Assembly: GCA_029582165.1 (NCBI GenBank) | Contig: CM055874.1 | Coordinates: forward strand, 29,720,883-29,784,882 | Direction of reading: 5' to 3' | Length of the DNA: 64,000 nucleotides | From: Portulaca oleracea | Taxonomy: Eukaryota > Streptophyta > Magnoliopsida > Caryophyllales > Portulacaceae | Part shown: piece by piece, positions 46,530 to 58,350 of the stretch | Layout of the letters: each line of letters opens with the position of its first letter | Position numbering within the stretch: position 1 is the stretch's first letter | Translations under genes and position numbers: made by a program | Notes under the pieces: model-generated | Seen by the model: only the letters and a program-made list of their open reading frames with translations | What the model was told of the DNA's origin: nothing | Database searches by the model: none

Positions 46530-47489
46530 AGTGGATGCTCGAACAATGTTGCATACTTGGACTGGACCTGGCAGAAATTCGAATCCCTAGCAATAGATTT
46601 TCGCACAAATGGAGAAGAATTAGGGTTTGGAGATCGAAAATGGAGGGAGGAAGGGTCGGATTTGAGAGTTGAGAGGAAGGAATGGGTGTGGGTGAGAGCT
46701 TGTAGCAGTTGCTATGGTTGTTAGAGATAGAGGGAGTCGACTGAGCGAGAAAGGAAAATGTGAGAAGTGAGAAATATCGAGTTTTTAGGGCCGAAACAAC
46801 ACACTGACAGTGTCAGGTCGCGGGCGCGACCGATACTGTCGCGGGCGCGACGCATACAGGAGAGCTGGGAATGTTGGGCGCTGCTGAGCGGGTTTGCAGG
46901 CGTTGTCTCCTTGTCCGCAGCTACGATCAATTTCTAGAGGAGTGGTGGCTGCTGCTGTTGCTTCGGTGTAGCGGGTGCTATCTCTTGGGTAGCGCCTGCT
47001 ACCTGCTGCTGTCAATTCTTTCAATTGTTTCCAACACTCCAAAAATACTAACACCAAAAAACTTTCACACTTCAATATTCAATTTTCTATACTTCCTCAC
47101 ATTCAATCCAAAAATTTTTTTCTAACTTTGAAGCTCTCTTAACACTCATATTCTTTTCAAAACTTCCCTCACCGACACTTACTTCTTTCACTCAAACTTC
47201 AATTTTCTTATTTTTTTCAACTCATATTTTTCTATTTTTCACCTCATTTTTCCTCTCTTTTTTTTTCAAACTTTTCTTTTCAGCCTAGAACTAATACCTC
47301 AAGTTACAAAAGAAAGAAATAAAGAAAAATAACAAGACAAGAAAAAATAGAAAAACCTAAAGAATACTAAAAAGAAAAATTAAAGAGAAGAAAAAGAAAA
47401 AAAATTATAAAAATGCAAAAAACAAAAAATTTGAAATAAGAAACTCAAAAATTATGGGGTGCCTCCCATAGAGCGCTAGTTTCAGGTCC
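46530..47489 (-). other. Athila-like internal spacer with GC-rich palindromes
   Basis: No supported frame. GTCGCGGGCGCGAC occurs twice (46816-46829 and 46839-46852), a perfect palindrome apart from its centre, and GTAGCGGGTGCTA (46967-46979) is related to the LTR tract. The rest is A/T-rich. Confidence 0.7.
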
Positions 47490-49593
47490 CTAGCTCGACC
47501 TAAATACCCGTTTGATTCTAGAGAGACGTGGTGCACATGAGAGGTATATAATCAACTTCTTCCACCATGTCCGCCTCTTTTTCCTTCCTTTCCAACTTCT
47601 TCCATCTTTGGACAACCTCAAGTCAAGTCGTCCTTCCGGTCGTCTAGTTGACCATGAGCGGGGAAGAGGTGATGATATCTTCGATTTCTTCCAGTGTCGC
47701 TTCCTCATCCTTTTCCAACACCTCCTCATTACCTCCGCAAATAGAACAAGGGTCTCCTCCTATGGCTTGATTGGGTGATGGGGATAAAGAAGTAACTCAA
47801 GCTCTTCTTCAAGTGGATCTCTAAGTTTCAAGCACTTGGGAACAATCTTCTCAATATCTATGTCCTCAATATAAACTTCATTCAATGAGATTTCCCTCCT
47901 CAATGGAACAATCTTGAGGGAATCATCACGAGATACTTCTTCAATTACCTTGGGTCCGGAACATAAGGCCTTGGGATGATTATTGTCTTTCCCATTATCA
48001 GAATTCACTTCCAGAATGTAGACCTCCTGTTGACGCTCATGAACAACTGTTTCTATCATATTGACTTCAACACAAGGCGACATGAAAAAGGGTGTCTCAA
48101 TAGGAACATCAAACTTTGATTCAATATGTCCTTCATCAATTAAGTGTTGAATCAAACATTTTGTGAGAGGAATTTGCATTTGGTGGGAATCAAACTGTTC
48201 TTCAAGGCATTCATTAACATTTTCAATCAAAACTACATCTTGTATTTCCTCCACTTTCTCTTCTACGCAATTGGCTTCCTCATTAATCACATCCTCCTTC
48301 TCATTATCAACCAACTGTTCAACCTCCATACTCTCTCCTTCAATCTTACCCTCAACATCTCGCTCATTCTCTCCAAGAGTTCTCTCCTCCACCATCTCAG
48401 ATTCCTCAACTTCTTCTCCACCACACATACATAGTAATAGCATTCACCTCCACTTCTTGGATAGGAGTACGTTGGATGGATGCAAGTTGAAATTGGTTGG
48501 CTTGAGCCAATTCGAGCTCGAGACTTTGGATATAAGCTTGATCCGCCACTCGGTCTTCTATAATTTGCTCCAACATCAACCCAAATGAAGATTCTTGGGG
48601 TGGTTGCGAAATTTGAGGTTGTGGAATGTCTTGTTGGGTTAGATGGAAGGTTTCTTCTTGAATGAATGAGTGATGGTCAATGGATTTGAAGGTAGAAGGG
48701 TATTGGTTGGTGGTAAAATCATAAGAGTTGGGATCTTGTTCAATATGGGAAGAATGAATGACACTCACTTGCTCTAATTGTTGAAAATTGAAAATTTGTG
48801 CTTCTTCAGCCATTCTCAAATGCTTAGAAGTCTCCTCATTCGCCTTTGCTTTTTGCATTTCATAAATAGAAGCCAAAAGAAGTGTAATAATAGAATTTTG
48901 CTCCAAAGATGAATCTCCTCCTCTAGATTTGCAACCTCCAAAATCAGGAGCATATTGAACGAGCTCATGAAGGAATTGTTCGGCCTCCTCCGCTGTCTTC
49001 TTCAAAAATGTCCCTCTGGATGCTATATCGATTGATTCTTTGAGAGAATCAAAGAGTCCACAATAGAAGTGCTGAAGAAGCATTCAGTTGGGTAGATTGT
49101 GGTGCGGACACTGACGTTGGAGATTTTTGAATCTCCCCCATGCTTCGAAAAGAGACTCTCCGGCTTTTTGCTTGAAACACATAATATCTTCCCGGAGTCT
49201 ACAAGTTTTGTCGGTCGGGAAAAATCTTTGAAGGAAATCTTTCTTTAGGGCCTCCCACGAAGAATAAAATCCAGGTGGACATATATCAAGCCAGATTTCA
49301 GCTTTTCCCCTTAGAGTAAGAGGAAAGAACTTCAACTTCAAATACTCCGAAGATATTCCGAGCATATGTATGAAACAAATACGCTTTTCAAATCTCTCCA
49401 TATGAGCAATAGGACTGTCGGAAATATCTCCATGGAATGGGTTATTTTTAAAAACTTCAAGAAGACATGGCTTAAACTCGAATACCGCCTCGGGTGGTAA
49501 TGGTGGTAAAATGATAGGGTTACCTCCCGTACCCGAAGATGGAAAGGCATATGATAGAAGAGTACGGGATGAATCAGCTTGAACTTCACCCAT
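47490..49593 (-). pseudogene. Athila-like gag with acidic C-terminal extension
   Basis: The start is MGEVQADSSRTLLSY at 49593. The capsid domain has HMERFEKRICFIHMLGI, KLKFFPLTLRGKAEIWLD, FLQRFFPTDKT and GESLFEAWGRFKNLQRQCPH. A single TGA (49084-49086, where Trp is expected) interrupts it; the frame then continues to 48406 (MLLQHFYCGLFDSLKE, FLKKTAEEAEQFLHELVQ). A frameshift near 48430 leads into a very Glu-rich region (48443-47760) and another near 47770. It forms virus-like particles in the family; this copy cannot be full length. Confidence 0.85.
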
Positions 49594-49763
49594 TAGGACT
49601 TGAAGCCTCCTACGATGCTCGGTAGAACATTAGGGCATACCTACATGCACCAACAAGAACCAATAAAAGCATCAAATTTCTCGGGATTAGCACAAACTAA
49701 TTTCTAGAGTGAAAGCAATCTTAAATAACCAAAAACCAAGAAACTAAAACTAGGGGCGCTGGC

Positions 49764-49781
49764 TCCTCGACAACGACGCCA
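49764..49781 (-). other. Primer binding site (tRNA-Asp)
   Basis: TGGCGTCGTTGTCGAGGA on the minus strand, five bases after the 5' LTR end, matches the 3' end of plant tRNA-Asp (TGGCGCCGTTGCCGGGGA) at 15 of 18 positions. Confidence 0.85.
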
Positions 49782-49786
49782 TTTTG

Positions 49787-51391
49787 TGTAACGTGGTTTT
49801 TGTACCCCGGTTTTTATATCGTTCTTCTCGAGGAGTTAGGGGCCTTGGTCATAGAATCTCGGTCTATGGTCGGGATGAGATTGCTAAGGTAAGGATATCG
49901 GTTTGAAAGGGTCACAAAGCGAGAAACAAAGCTAAGGTCGGTCAAGGGAAGGAAATAGGCTTCGGAGGCTTTTCAGGATGCAAACGGGGATGAGGAAATG
50001 GGTTTGGCAACAAGGGAGTAATAAGGAGGGAGAATCAAGTGGCAATTCCGTTAGAAAACACCAACCGAGCTTCCTCTTTCGAGGATAGTCCGGATTAACT
50101 TCCCCAAAGTCCACCACGAACCCGGAGGGTTAATGAAACATAATTCCCTAGTTAACCTCCTTCCACTTTCGTGGGTGAGCATTAACTATCCCGACTCCAA
50201 CCTTCCAACACAAGTGTTGGATGAATTCGGGAGCTTTCGGACCCAAATACATCCCACTTGAGGGAAGGGAAGGAGTGAGAAATTGATTTCCCAACTAATT
50301 ACTCACTAAAATTGCTAACCCAAACCTAATCACCCATTCACACCCTTAATTACCCCCTAACCCATAGGGTTTCTAGCCACTAATCATGATAAAACTATGC
50401 TAACAACATCCAAACCAAACCTAAACATGATTTCTAACATCCAACAATCAAGAACAAACAAAACAATGAAAATAAAAAGCAAAGCAATTAAATAGCAGCA
50501 AAGTAATTAGTAAGGCAATTAATAAAAGAGTTAACAGAAGAGAAAACTTATCAAAATTTTGTAGATGAACAAAGAAAAGCAAAGGGAATGATAATCCAAC
50601 AATCTCTCAATTGTTTGAATCTTCAATCCTTGAATCACACCAAAAATCCACCAAAACCGTAGAATAATTAAGCCTAATCTCTCACTAAAACTCACTAATA
50701 CAAAGCTGGAAAATAATGTCCAACCCAAGGAGCTAACCCCCAAAAGTCTCCCAAAAGTGTCTAAAAAACGTCCCTCAAGAAATCGTCAAAGAGGAGTATA
50801 AATACAAGGCAAAATTGTTGGGCAAAACGCAGCACTTCAAGCCGAACAATCGCGCAAAACAGGGGGAGACCGCTGGTGCGGTCTCTGGCTGTCAAGCGTT
50901 GGTAGCGGGCGCTTCCCTGCGCAAAATCCTTGGCGATTCTTCTCTTCCATCGACCGCAGGTTCGGTCTCCGTATCGGGGGTAATGGCGCTACTAGCGGTG
51001 GCGGGTCTTACCTGCGAAAACCACAGCGACGCTCGCGTTAGCGGCGGCCACGCCAGTGGCGGGGCTACCCTCCTCTTTTCTTCCTTTTGTTCCTTCCTTC
51101 ATTCCAAGGCATGTAACGTCCGCCTCAAGGGTCGTAGCGAGTGTTACCTCACTTATTAGCTCCAAATGAAGGGAAAGAGGTCTCGGGTCGACTCCGCCTC
51201 GGCTCTCAGTCCGGCTCGGCTCGGGAAATCACCAAAAAAGCTCTAAAATAACCATTTTTGCTACGTTTTGAGTAAAAACACCAAAACCTACAAAATAACC
51301 AAAATCATACTAAAAAGCACGAAATAAACACGAAACGAGCCAAAAGCCTAAGAATTAAGGCGCTATTTAGACACAAAATTGGGTCTAAACA
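49787..51391 (-). repeat. 5' LTR of the Athila-like element
   Basis: 1605 bp. It matches 42433-43992 closely except at 50860-51145, where the palindrome tract is rearranged and longer. Confidence 0.92.
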
Positions 51392-51396
51392 ACAAC

Positions 51397-52740
51397 GTAC
51401 TCCATATTGTTGGTTGACTAATTTGACCACACTTGATTAGACACCAAAACATATATGCATTGTGTGGTCAACCCGATTGTATAGTGTATGACCACACTAT
51501 GAACATAGAGCTGTCAATTTTGGAACCACAATCTGGACATTGTGTGGTCACACTATGTCTAGAGTGTGGACAATGTTCTCACCGCTTAATAATATACACT
51601 ATATGACAACATTACACCTACACTGTATGACCACACTATATACTAATGTGTGTGCAAGGTTGTTAACAGGAACACCATGTAGACCCAAACGACACGAATG
51701 AACACATTGAACTGACAGTGTGGTCATGGTAGAGATTGCCAACATTCCAATTCTTGTGGACATCTAGGGTTCCTCCACACACACGCATTACTGGAAATTG
51801 GGTGTGAGATTGACTCACATTGGCTACATTACTTCCACCTCCACTGCCGGAATTCCGGTTTTGCGCCCACACTTCCCGCCATCTACTTCTATTAAGTGAA
51901 TCCATCAACGACATTCGTAAGTTCACAAAACCACAATGTCGGGAAGGTTTGTTAATACAAATGAACTGCAAAAAGCTAGGGTAATTGATAAACACTACCT
52001 CACAGACTCGACTAATTCCAACCTCAAGCCCTAATTTTGGAGTAAGACCCCGAAATCACAATGTCGGGAAAGTGTGTTAATACAAAGGTACTAATAAAAA
52101 CTTGAGTAATTCACAAACACAACCTCATATACTAGATCAATTCCATCCACAATCCCTAATTTTGGAGTTTGATTTGGGTTTACCTGGTGAATTCAGCCTT
52201 CTGGTACACCCTTGCGCAGAATCGACTTCAAATTTGTAACAAAACGCACCGGTGAGTTGGCACTGTAATTCAACTCAGTTAGCTCGCCGGAATTTGGTCG
52301 ACTGGAACGACTCTTTTCGCCGGAAACTGGAATGTTGTTGTGGGCTTGGTGGATTGAATTCCCTTCTCTCTCTTTACAGTATCTTCACTGTATTTGGAAA
52401 TTAGAACGGTAACCAAATTCAATCCCTAAAATAGCGCATCGGATTTTATTTTCCAATTTCTCTCTCCTATGGGTTTACACGTGTGAGTGGTTTTGGGGGT
52501 GTAATTGGTGGTTTTTCTCTCATCCGTCGGATCAAAGATCTAACGCGCGATATTAATCCTTCATACCTTCCTTCACGAAGCTCCTTCCTACTGGATCCAT
52601 TAGGAAAGGAATTAAGGTAGGAAGAGAAGATCTTGGCCCTTCAAATCTGATCCAACGCTCAACATTAAATATACACAGATGTGTCGAAAAAACCGGACAC
52701 CACTAATGGATTTTAAGTAAAACAACTAGTTGTTTTACTG
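51397..52740 (-). other. Right piece of the disrupted Ulp1-type locus, possible 5' end
   Basis: CCACAC-type motifs continue to 51660. A short minus-strand coding-like stretch starts MSLMDSLNRSRWREVWAQNR (near 51918) and ends at an AAT/GTGAGTC donor near 51826; this could be a first exon but its product is not recognised. Upstream lies a tandem duplication (51927-52175) and then promoter-like sequence to about 52740. Assignment to the Ulp1 gene is inference from orientation only. Confidence 0.4.
51927..52175. repeat. Tandem duplication, period about 125 bp
   Basis: The block containing CACAATGTCGGGAA, GTGTTAATACAAA, AATTCACAAACAC and CCCTAATTTTGGAGT is present twice in direct orientation, the copies differing by scattered substitutions. 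Confidence 0.8.
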
Positions 52741-53221
52741 GAAAAAAAGGAAAAAAATAAAATCAACTGGAAAAAAAATCTGTTAGTTACCAAAAAAAGT
52801 GGAAACAATTAGAGGACATTGAAGATGTGATTCTTTTAGCCAAAAATAGAAGATAACACATTGGAGGAATTCTATGCAAGCTCCCTGCCAGTCAAGAAAA
52901 ACGTACACACTGATTCAAGAAACATATTCACACAAATTCAACGAACAAATCCATCGAACGTATCAAGAGTAATGGCGACAAACAGGTATAATGACATGTC
53001 ATGTGTTTTTTTTTTTTTTGATACATAAACATATATGAACAGTGTCGTCGGCATAGCTACTTTTAATTTATATGGCAGAACGTTAACCAATCTGTTATAT
53101 TTGGCATATTGATATTGTGGGAAAGGGAGAGTGGGGAGAATGACAACAGAGTTCAATATCATATCATTGTTGAGTTACATTAGATGCATACAATGTAAAT
53201 TGAAGAATTTGTATTTCGATG
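52741..53221. other. AT-rich spacer
   Basis: Poly-A and poly-T rich sequence with a T run at 53006-53020. I see nothing supportable in it. Confidence 0.6.
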
Positions 53222-53830
53222 CAGTTGAAGTGACAACGAGCACAACCGACCACACTATGTATAACATGTACTTATATTGTCACAGTCAGCATGTTTATGA
53301 CCACAGTCTGTAGATCCATGACCAAACTGTGTATAACTTGGATACATTGATCACATACACTAGAACTAGGGACATAGTGGGGGGATGGGGGGCAAACTCA
53401 CATGTTATGTACGTGATCGCAAGTCGAATAATAGTTATGTATGTATATTTTAGATGTATATGGTTACAGTCAGTACGTGTTGGCCACAGTCAGCATGTAA
53501 AGTGTGTAAACAGTCATTATAGAATGTAATGCAGTTGAAATGACAATGAACACAACCGACCACATTGTGTATAACATGGACGCATATGGCCACAATCAAC
53601 ATGTTTATGGCCACAGTATGTAGGTGTATGACCACATTGTGTATATTTTGGATACATTGATAACACACACTAAAGCCGTGGACATAGTGGGAGATGGGGG
53701 GCACACTCACATGTTATGGACGTGATCGCACCTCGAAAATAGTTATGTATGTATATTTTAGATGTATATGGTCACAGTCAGTACGTGTTGGCCACAATCA
53801 GCATGTAAAGTGTCTAAACAGTCAATATAT
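53222..53830. repeat. Tandem duplication, period 309 bp
   Basis: The segment GCAGTTGAAGTGACAACGAG (53222) recurs at 53531 with four changes, and the following 300 bp match throughout, including GTGTTGGCCACAGTCAGCAT. The repeats are full of CCACAGT/CCACACT motifs like those at 2528-4461. Confidence 0.88.
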
Positions 53831-55141
53831 ATTGTAGTATGTTTTCTTTCACCCTATTGATCGTAAATGTACATGGCTTCATATTGTACTTTGTGACGAT
53901 CGATTTTGGTTTGTTCATTGCAGTGTCGATGTGGGTAGCCAGCACAGCTACGTAGCGCCACCCCCTGTACGTGACAGCGACGACTCCAGTATCACAATCT
54001 ACTGGCCTCGGTGTGACGATGAACAAATGCACGTGGCTTCATATGGTACTTTAACACAAATCCATGATTGAGGACATGCGGCCACTGCATAGATGGCAAT
54101 TGCGTGTTGGAGTTATGTCTCTTTGCACATCATATTTCCATCAAAGTGTTCGACGATTGGTTACATATGCAACTAGTTTGGGTTGGGGGGGGGGGGGTCT
54201 GGCCTTAATCACATTCAATAAGATTGAGATCATGTCCAATGTGATCAATTTCAACATGTACCATGGCTTTCCATTGAGAGAATGAACATCAGTGTGCACG
54301 TGTGTATTTTCATTACATTGTGATCACAGTCAGTTAAAGTGTGATCATATTAGACTACATTAAAATTTGTGTTGGGTTGGAGTTTTATTTTTGGTCACAG
54401 TCCACTAAAGTTTGATCGGCATATTTATAAGGAACATATGCACATATATATATTTGTTTGGTTGTTGATCATAGTTTAGTATACTATAGAAACGTCATTT
54501 ATTGTAGTTTGAATTTTGTAATGGGTTTGCAGTGAACAATCGAATAATTTATCAATTTATACAAATTAATTTGTTTAAATTAATTTGTGTTCACACCATT
54601 AAAAAATGGTTGCGCGTGTTTTGTTTAATATATTATGGTTGGTCAATGTTTAATACATTGTGGATATGTAATAATCTGTATGTTAAGTAAAAAAAAGGAT
54701 GAAATAAAAAAATAACTATATGAATATGTGACAGTACTAATGTTCACATACACTGGCATGTGATCATACACATCACACCAATCTTCTATTGTGCTTGTAT
54801 TGATACAATATGTTATAGTAACGTTGAATGATCACAATATTATGACTTGTGATCATACGTAATTTATTATCAATTAGTATTAATTATCATCACGACCTTG
54901 TGTAGTGTGGACATGTCATGCATGTGTGTCTCATTATGTGTTGGTCAAAGTTGCAGTGTGCATGCTTATATCTTATGGTCAAAGTTGCAGTATGAATGAC
55001 CACAGTATAATGACTTGTGATCATACACAATTTATTATCAATTAGTACAAATTACAATCACAACCTTATGTAGTGTGGACAAGTTCATCAGTACAGGAAA
55101 TGTAGGCATTAAAACACGGCCATGCTTCATGTCTTATCCCA
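53831..55141. other. Repeat-rich AT sequence of the old transposon locus
   Basis: A plus-strand coding-like stretch follows an acceptor-like TTGCAG near 53925 and runs to about 54055, then shifts frame to 54064-54178; the product is not recognised. A G run lies at 54186-54198. A direct repeat of about 90 bp (54825-54915 and 54998-55085; ATTATGACTTGTGATCATAC core) follows. Confidence 0.45.
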
Positions 55142-55388
55142 TTGATCCCTAGTGTTTTATCGGTCGCTTTTGCCTTGCCTTTACATTTGACTCCGTTGCC
55201 AACACTGGAAGCGGTGACGGTGGCACCGACAGTGGAAATGCTCGCGTCGGCGTTCCCCCCCCCCCCCCCCCATTGGTCGGATCTTTGTTCAATGTGTCGC
55301 CAGTGCGGACATCCACCGCGTCCATCCGTACGTCCACACCACGCCCACCCACATCACGTCGCCTCCTCTGATATGTCTGTCTAATTAC

Positions 55389-55744
55389 ATCACCGGCCCA
55401 TGGTGCGCTCCACTCCCGTCGTTGCGTCAACTGCCTCCTTGTGCATCAGTTCCCATATGTTATGCTCGTCGTCAGACACAACATCCAGGCCGACGGAGCC
55501 TGCCCCTTTGTGTGCTACCATCTTTGACCGTACCTTTGATGTGGGAACATTGTGGATGTCAATGCCTGTCACTTGTGTACTGAACAACAAAAAGATATCG
55601 CTAAATAAGTAACACAAAAACACGGTCGCAATAGCACAGGCATAGTATCGTCCGACTTACGTGTCTATGTCGCCACTTTCGCTTAGTGACCTCAGGACCC
55701 CAATATCCACATGTGTGCACAAGTTGGCGTTTGCAACGTGCTGC
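55389..55744 (-). pseudogene. Two spliceable exons of an unrecognised gene
   Basis: Exon 55744-55661 (acceptor TTTACAG, donor CAC/GTAAGTC) joins in phase to exon 55579 onward (acceptor TTGTTCAG), giving a continuous frame of about 90 residues to 55390 with motifs CTHVDIGVLRSLSESG and VSDDEHNIWELMHKEAVDA. Further acceptor and donor pairs lie upstream (56331-56268; 56118-56043), but their frames do not connect cleanly. The gene runs toward the LTR at 56551 and is cut there. Its relation to the Ulp1 fragment is unknown. Confidence 0.45.
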
Positions 55745-56454
55745 CTGTAAAGCACAAATACACAAATTTAATGCACACTAATACTTTTGTCTGGTGCACA
55801 ATTAATGCTCAATAAACATAATTTGTGGTTCAGACTATCACAATTTGTATCACTATGGTCAAACGAGTTTATATTTGGGGTCAGATCAACACACCGATCA
55901 CATTTGTACCAATGTGGCCAAATCATCACATGACCACAGACCCCTGAATCACAATCACACGTCTGATCATGTGTCGAACCAACACATGAACACAAAATTA
56001 CACTACATCGTACCCCCGTCACTCGCTGAGTATTACACTCACCCCCTGTCTCAACGTACCCAATAACCCCCTCCCCTCGGAACGAACATTAGTGGCCACA
56101 GATGCGGACAGCCAGTCTAAAAAAAAGGGCCATCACGAGCCTTATGCCCTGTTCGATGTGTCATACCCCCACCCCCCATATCCAATCCCGTCCCACCATC
56201 GTCACCCTCGTCCCGTGACACACAACAGATTGAACATTGCAATGTTTAGCATACTTACTTGGTATGTGACTCCCCGTCAGCGACATTGCCGGAATTATTC
56301 CCCTCTGTGCTTGTCCCCTGTAACGAAGTAGCAACAACACATGAGCATGACTTCAAATTCACCGTAGCATCACATTGGAGCTATGCATTTGGTGAACAAT
56401 CAACCACAAAGAGAATTGTCACTCACCGATTTCATCCTTGCTGTCGATGATGCT

Positions 56455-56458
<4 letters not shown>

Positions 56459-56550
<92 letters not shown>
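56459..56550. repeat. (GT)n-(TA)n compound microsatellite
   Basis: GT repeats at 56459-56492 run into TA repeats up to 56550, which abut the first base of the E6 LTR. Confidence 0.95.
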
Positions 56551-56553
<3 letters not shown>

Positions 56554-57704
56554 AGGACCCAGAAAAAATCATCGTTCAGGAGAATCAGTTTCAAATGCAC
56601 TACTTAAGTCATCGGAAGCCGACTAAGGTTGCTTAATCCTTAAATAAGGATATTTTTATTTTATGAAATTCGGTTTCGAGGTGAGGAGCTTTAATTCACT
56701 CAAGAACCGATTTTATTATTAACATGCATGGAATTACACCGAAATAAATATTAATGACCCACATTAGTTTTATCCGAAGTTGGGCCCAATGGAGAAGAAA
56801 TGGGCCAACAGAAGGTGTCATAGTTCGCATGACCTATGACATTTCTTCTGCTGGGCTCACGCTTCACTGGCCCAACAGAAAATAGTCAAAATTATCATAG
56901 GCCCTGCGGCCTATGGTAATTTTTATACCATTTTTATTGGGTCGGCCGTGGGTTAGGACTAAAACAAATGCAAACTCATTTTATAAAGTTTTTTGGTGTA
57001 ATAACCGTGCATGTATAAAAGAAAATCGATTATAAGGAAGAGTCGCCAGTCAATTTAAGCAAAATTGATGGACCGAAAATAAAGAAAAGACTCTGGTCTA
57101 TGAACACCAATTCTAAGTCCAGGGGCAAGGTTACGAATTCGAGAATTAAAAGAACTCTCAAATCCACCTGTTAGAAAACGGACTCTACTAAAACCGAACT
57201 TGAAATGAAATGAGCAGGGAGAAGTTTAATAGATTTCACAATGTTATATTCTTGATCATCCAAGGATTATGTCCTCAATATGCATGATTAAAGGCTATGC
57301 GACCTATGATCATATCATGGTCAATCCGAGGTCAAATGCAAGGCCAAAGATCAAGGGATGTGCTTGGAAAATCTGGCGCCAATTTTGAATATATTGGCAA
57401 AGGCTAAGCGACCAATGAGAATTAAGCACACAGATTCTAACTTGACAGTCACCAATGGACTGGGTGATTAGTTCCAAAGGCTAAGCGGCCTTTGTGAAAT
57501 TACATGGGCCGGATTCGCGTGATGGGCGGGACTGTAATCTTATGAAGGTTAAGCGGCTTTCATGCATTCAATGTTGGCCATTCTGATCTGTTGGGCCTGT
57601 TTTGAGCATACCATAGGCCCAATGTCCCATTTTGGTGTTCGGCCCATTGACGTGCTGTGTTTTGACGGGTCGAGACTTTGTCGGTGTAAATCCCGGTGTC
57701 TACA
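56551..57704 (-). repeat. E6 3' LTR
   Basis: 1154 bp, TGTAGACACC...GGGTCCTACA on the element strand. It carries six or so imperfect palindromes of the type AAAGGCTAAGCGGCCTTT (56891-56920, 57289-57310, 57399-57420, 57475-57495, 57542-57563) and CATAG...CTATG at 56818-56839. Confidence 0.9.
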
Positions 57705-57717
57705 GAGAGCCCCCACC
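57705..57717 (-). other. E6 polypurine tract
   Basis: AGGTGGGGGCTCTC on the minus strand abuts the LTR start. The same string, in inverted position, is at 32049-32060 in E3. Confidence 0.85.
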
Positions 57718-57814
57718 TTGATCGAGTCCGAATAGGACGAAGGTCAAAGTAGCCTGATACGCAGATGACGCGATACTTGGTGATGAATGCAGGCGGTCTC
57801 TGAGTAGGAACTGG

Positions 57815-58350
57815 AAGAGGATGGTGCCTTTTAGTGGCGATCGGGCGACAACAACCTCTTAGCGGGAGCTGGATGATGGTGGTCCCTTTTAGCGGGTCTG
57901 GGCAGCAGCAATCTTTTAGCGGCAGCTGGATGATGTTGGTCCCTTTTAGCGGCGACCGGGCGACAGCAACCTTTTAGCGGCAACGAGATGATGGTTGTCC
58001 CTTTTAGCGGATCCCAGCAGCAACAACCTTTTAGCGGCAGCTGGATGATGGTGGTCCCTTTAGTGGGTCCGGGCAGCAGCAACCTTTTAGCGGCGGCTGG
58101 ATGATGGTGGTCCCTTTTAGCGGTGACCGGGCGACAACAACCTTTTAGCAGCAGTTGGATGATGGTGGTCCCTTTTAGTGGCGACCGGACGACAGTAACA
58201 TTTTAGCGGCAACTGGATGAAGATGGGCCCTTTTAGTGGGTCTTGGCAGCAACAACCTTTTAGTGGCAGCTGGATGAAGGTTGTCCCTTTTGGCGAGTCC
58301 TGGCAGCAGCAACCTTTTAGCGGCAACTAGAATATGAAGGCACCTTTTAG
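57815..58350. repeat. 57-bp minisatellite in the E6 3' region
   Basis: About nine units of 57-59 bp, each with GGATGATGGTGGTCCCTTTT, AGCGGCGACCGGGCGACA and CAACCTTTTAGCGGCA. Tandem arrays next to the 3' LTR are known from Ogre/Tat elements as a source of satellite DNA. Open frames across it are a by-product of the period. Confidence 0.9.

Larger units (their letters stand above)
42433..51391 (-). mobile_element. gag-only Athila-like Ty3/gypsy element
   Basis: LTRs at 42433-43992 and 49787-51391 start TGTTTAGACCC and end CACGTTACA on the element strand. Flanking pentamers GCAAC and ACAAC differ at one base. The primer site matches tRNA-Asp, typical of Athila. The 5.8-kb interior has gag only; no protease, RT or integrase motifs were found. 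The rest is repeat-rich noncoding DNA, so this is a non-autonomous derivative. Confidence 0.9.

Noticed and set aside
53925..54178. Plus-strand coding-like stretch as the N-terminal part of an Ulp1 protease
   Set aside because: Only a faint resemblance, on the opposite strand from the Ulp1 fragment, and broken by a frameshift.
56383..56626. Overlapping frames rich in Tyr-Ile and Val-Cys
   Set aside because: They translate the GT/TA microsatellite and extend into the E6 LTR.
57831..58326. Minus-strand frames with repeated KGCC and LPLKG motifs
   Set aside because: The period equals the 57-bp minisatellite; no start context or homology suggests a protein.
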